Under the pieces are notes generated by a model that worked only from the letters and a program-made list of their open reading frames with translations, was not told the origin of the DNA and did no database searches. A stretch of 64,000 nt of DNA, taken from the NCBI GenBank assembly GCA_965205595.1, contig CBDBHI010000020.1, positions 62,001 through 126,000 of the forward strand, written 5' to 3'. This DNA comes from CATQHP01 sp965205595. Lineage in GTDB: Bacteria > Acidobacteriota > Terriglobia > Bryobacterales > UBA6623. Below, one piece after another: positions 60,934 to 64,000 of the stretch. A program made the translations under genes and the position numbers. The number at the start of each line of letters is the position of its first letter. Position 1 is the stretch's first letter.

Positions 60934-62540
60934 CCTCTTTTCCAATCGAAAGATGAGCCTGAAGGAGGCAGGCGAAGGTAGCTGTGGGCAGGAGGGATTA
61001 TAGCTCGGATTGGGGCTTGAGGTTGAAGCCCGTTGTGGGGCCCGTAGGGCGGGGTGAGGGGGATTGCATAAGGGGGAAGGGGCGGCAGCCCCAGTCCCCC
61101 TTTGCAGCCATCCCAGGCGAGACCCCACGGCCGTCTTCGGACGTGGGCCGGAGGAGCCGACAACGCCTCGGGTCGGGGCGTTGTCTAGCGCGTGCGCCAG
61201 CAGATCGCGAGGTCTTTGCAGACGCGTTGCAGTTCGTTGCGCTGAGCGTCGAGTTGCTCGGCAAACTCGGTGTCGGAACAAGTGTCCGCTCGCGCTTGGA
61301 GCTTCTTGAGCGAGCGATCCGCGCGCAGGCCGCGCTGCTCGGCGGGCAGGCTGAGCAGCTTTTCCCACGGCGTGCTCCACTCGGCGTACACCTTGCGCAA
61401 CTTGCCGCGGCGGTCTCGGCGCTCGCTGGCGAAAGCGCATGGGCGATGAAAATTCAAGTACGGGTTGAGCCACTGGCGGTAGAAGGTGTCGATCGCCTGC
61501 GTCGCTTCCGAGGGCAAAAACTGGTAGCCCATCCACTTGCGCACCACCGCGCCGTTCTTGGTTTCGACCAAGGCATTGTCGTTCGAACGGCGCGCGCGAG
61601 ACTTCGTAAATTCAATTCGCAACTTCTCGAGCAGTTTAGCGGTTTGATGGTTGACGAATTCGCTGCCATTGTCGGAGTGAAAGCCGCGAACGATAAATGG
61701 AAATTGTTCCAAAAGCCCTTCCAGCAAGGGAATGAGGTGGTTTTCGTTGATGCGTTGGACGCAGCCGACGGCCTGCCACTGCGTCACTTCGTCGACCACA
61801 TTGATGCTGTAGGCGCCTTTTTCGCCTTCCTGTTCGGGCGAGTGCACGGTGTCGATGCGCAGGTAGCCCGGACGTCCTCGCGGCTCGGGTTGGCGGCGTT
61901 CGCCGATCGCAACGGGTGTCGGTCGGGTCTTGTCGAGATGCAAACTGTGACGTTGGTAGACGGCTCTTTTTCGCAAGTTGTACAGCTGGCCCACGGACAA
62001 TTCGGCCAGGCGTCGAAACTCTTTGCGGCCGTAGATCTGGAACTCGCGTTGGAGAATGCGGCGGGTGGCCGGCCCCGAGAGGCGCTGATGAACTCGATCG
62101 ACGTGCGCCAGTAAGACGCTGTCGGCGCGTGTGTACTTGCTGGGAAAACGGCGCCGCCGATAGGCCCTCGGACGGACGCAACGCGTGTGCAAGAACTGTC
62201 CGATCAGGCGGGTGAGTTGCGCGCGGCTTAAGCCCGTGAGCTTAGCGAGATAACGCCGCAGGAGACCCTTGACGGAGCGCTTCTGGTCGGCATAGTGATG
62301 CCGCTTCAAGACGCTTTCGACGAGCGCATATTTGTCGCTTCGATTGCCGCCCTCGAAGGCGACGGATTGGCACCCGTCGAGAAAACACTCGATCTGCTCC
62401 AGACTCAGCGATTCGGCTTGCTGCACGGCGACTCCCATCGCCCGCAGCTGCTCTGTTCCTGACCACCCAACGGATCCCCGTCAGGCTCATCTTGTATTGG
62501 AATCGCCCTCCCCTTCAGGCTCATCTTGTATTGGACAAGA
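60934..62540 (-). mobile_element. 1607-bp insertion sequence with integrase-type transposase, copy B
   Basis: Same length and ends as copy A, inverted. Unlike A it has no target duplication: the flanks are GCGCATC on the left and CGTTGCC on the right. Yet joining the flanks directly restores the propeller frame (LGASVAAGSDG). Either this insertion made no duplication or one copy was lost without changing the frame. Both targets contain ATCCG when rejoined (GCGATCCG and GCGCATCCG), suggesting target preference. It also carries the doubled end motif. Confidence 0.88.
61185..62438 (-). CDS. Integrase-core (rve) transposase, copy B
   Basis: A 417-residue protein that reads the same as the copy A transposase throughout, with all DDE residues (RIDTVH, HSDNGSEF, NDNALVETKNG). 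The few base differences between the copies fall at synonymous positions in the transposase and in the non-coding tail. Complete and probably active. Confidence 0.88.
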   Translation of the reverse strand: MGVAVQQAESLSLEQIECFLDGCQSVAFEGGNRSDKYALVESVLKRHHYADQKRSVKGLLRRYLAKLTGLSRAQLTRLIGQFLHTRCVRPRAYRRRRFPSKYTRADSVLLAHVDRVHQRLSGPATRRILQREFQIYGRKEFRRLAELSVGQLYNLRKRAVYQRHSLHLDKTRPTPVAIGERRQPEPRGRPGYLRIDTVHSPEQEGEKGAYSINVVDEVTQWQAVGCVQRINENHLIPLLEGLLEQFPFIVRGFHSDNGSEFVNHQTAKLLEKLRIEFTKSRARRSNDNALVETKNGAVVRKWMGYQFLPSEATQAIDTFYRQWLNPYLNFHRPCAFASERRDRRGKLRKVYAEWSTPWEKLLSLPAEQRGLRADRSLKKLQARADTCSDTEFAEQLDAQRNELQRVCKDLAICWRTR

Positions 62541-64000
62541 CGTTGCCGCCGGCAGTGACGGCCTAGCGCTCGTGCTGACCAAGAATAGCCTCCAGCTATT
62601 CGATCCCATTGACGGTTCATTTCAGGCCCTCTTTGACTTAACCGACGCGGGCGCATCCGCACCGTCGGTCACTCTACCGTTGGGCCCCATGACAGAGCTG
62701 GACGAGATCGTGAAAGTCAATCTTTCAACATCTCGCGATGGCCGCTGGATCTTCGGGGTTGCCGATGCGCAGGGCGGCGGGGGGTTCGTTTTCTCCTACC
62801 GTGTCGCCAAGCCAGTCGGCTTGCTTACGATCCGGCCGGGCAGTTCGTTTGTCAATTCGCCCGTATTCAATCAGGTCAGCGGCTCACAGGACGGAGCCTA
62901 TTTCATGGTAGGCAACCTATTGATGTCCAACGACTTACGGGTTATCGCCGACACACCTGAAGGAGCTGGCGCCGTTAGCGCCGCGGGTTTCTTCGGTGGC
63001 CATGGCATCGACTCAAACATCGACACTGTTTACGGATCGTTCGGTGAGTTGACCAACAACTCCGATTCGGTCGTACGTACCGGTGTGTTGCAGATCATGG
63101 ATGACGACAATCTACACGTCCGCCAGCGGATTCGCCTGCCGAACCGCGTCACCGGCCAGATTCTGTCCACCGACAACGGGCAAAGCCTTTACGCGATCGC
63201 AGAATCCGGCATCATGCATCTGCCGATGAGTAAACTGTCGGAGCTTCCGATCCTCGAATCGAATGTCGAAGATCGCGCCTTATTGTTCCCGTTCGATTTC
63301 TGCAACCGCGTCCCAGTCACTAAGACGTTGCGGCTCGAAAGTCCCAACGGTCAGCCCGCGAACTTCAGCTTGTCAACAGAACACTTCCGCAGTTCCAATC
63401 GTCCCGCGGTCGTGTTTGAGCCGCACCAGGGCACGACGCCGGCGGATATTCAAGTAACTATCGATCCCGGCTCGCTGGGGCCGGTTCAGGGCACCAACAC
63501 AATAGTGGTTCAGATCGACACCAACGCCGTAAACGTTCCTCTGGAGACAACTGTTGTCTCGAACGTGCGCGATGTCGACCAGAAGGGCAGCTTTGTACAG
63601 TCGGACGGTCACCTCATCGGCGCAGTCGCGGATCCTTCCCGCGATCGCTTCTACGTGCTCGACCGCAATGGCTTCCAAGTCAAGGCCTACGACAGCAAGA
63701 GTCTCAGGCAGATCGGATCATTCCGCACCGGCAACACGCCGACCTGGATGGCCGCATCGAAGGACGGTAGATTTCTCGTCGTCGCAAACTCGCGAGCCGA
63801 GCATGTCACGCTAATCGATCTCAACAGTCTGCGGGTTATGGGCAACGTGTTCGTTCCCTGGCAACTACTGCAGGGTGGCCACTATCCGCACTCTGTTACC
63901 GCCGCAAATTCCGAGATGGTGCTGGGCGTAAATACTGCTGGCGGCGGATGGCGACTGGACTTCCTGACCTTGCCCAATAGGGCAATCTCTAGCCCAGAAA

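Larger units (their letters stand above)
60479..64000 (+). pseudogene. Secreted beta-propeller (YVTN-like) protein, split by an IS, runs off the window
   Basis: ATG 60479 (GGAG 9 bases upstream) begins a signal peptide (IIQTVCLCLALSTSTWGQ) and the first propeller blades (GEINELFVDEARRLIYACNFTGGRVEVISMDTHQ, TVTKDGRYLIVTNVPV). Codons stop at LGAS, where copy B of the 1607-bp IS begins. Sequence after the IS (62541 on) resumes in frame as VAAGSDGLALVLTKNSLQLFDPIDG and continues with many blades (LLTIRPGSSFVNSPVF, RDRFYVLDRNGFQVKAYDSKSLRQIGSF) to the window end with no stop. The gene is over 630 residues without the IS. Probably extracellular or periplasmic; function unknown. Confidence 0.85.

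Overview
The window looks like a chromosomal segment of a Gram-negative bacterium, most likely an acidobacterium. That placement is an inference from gene types common in that phylum: a VWFA-related secreted protein, OmpR-type winged-helix/TolB propeller fusions, a Ser/Thr kinase fused to TolB-like and TPR domains, and a Tat-exported GMC dehydrogenase pair. TolC, an Mla lipid transporter and a Tad secretin indicate an outer membrane.

Layout. 1-10.9 kb is intact core and envelope sequence: the murJ end, a Dabb protein, a phosphoesterase, a TPR protein, a six-gene leftward operon (RsbW-like kinase, STAS protein, MlaE, MlaF, MlaD, APH-like kinase), then rsmB and an ArnT/PMT-like glycosyltransferase. 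10.9-15.5 kb is a leftward oxidoreductase/sulfatase cluster with many frameshifts. 15.6-32.6 kb is again intact: vapBC, tolC, truA, ispA, xseB, a DUF2064 transferase, a LytTR regulator, recA, a VWA protein, an RluD-type synthase, a SYLF-PEGA protein, a DUF3604 lipoprotein and an argFGHR operon with tandem ARG boxes over the argF start. 33-45 kb is an island of IS91-type, IS5-type and IS1380-like elements mixed with a kinase and two winged-helix/TolB paralogues, followed by 1.2 kb of repeat-bearing non-coding DNA. 45.2-49.6 kb holds a PepSY protein, murQ and a YkgJ-like gene split by an IS256-type element.

49.8-60.3 kb is a Tad/Flp secretion locus (cpaA, cpaB, cpaC, cpaE, tadA, tadB, tadC) that is badly damaged. 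cpaA, cpaC and tadA carry frameshifts, tadB has an in-frame stop, tadA is split by a 1607-bp IS, and cpaE has an IS256 copy in its last codons. Only cpaB and tadC are clean. The last gene, a secreted beta-propeller protein, is split by a second copy of the same 1607-bp IS and runs off the window.

Main message: housekeeping and biosynthetic genes are clean, while a secretion locus and a sulfatase/dehydrogenase cluster are decaying under a recent IS expansion (near-identical copies, intact target duplications). This is what early genome degradation looks like. Uncorrected indel errors remain an alternative for the simple frameshifts, but not for the IS insertions. The most distinctive intact arrangement is the coupling of an RsbW-type kinase and a phosphorylatable STAS protein to the Mla transporter.
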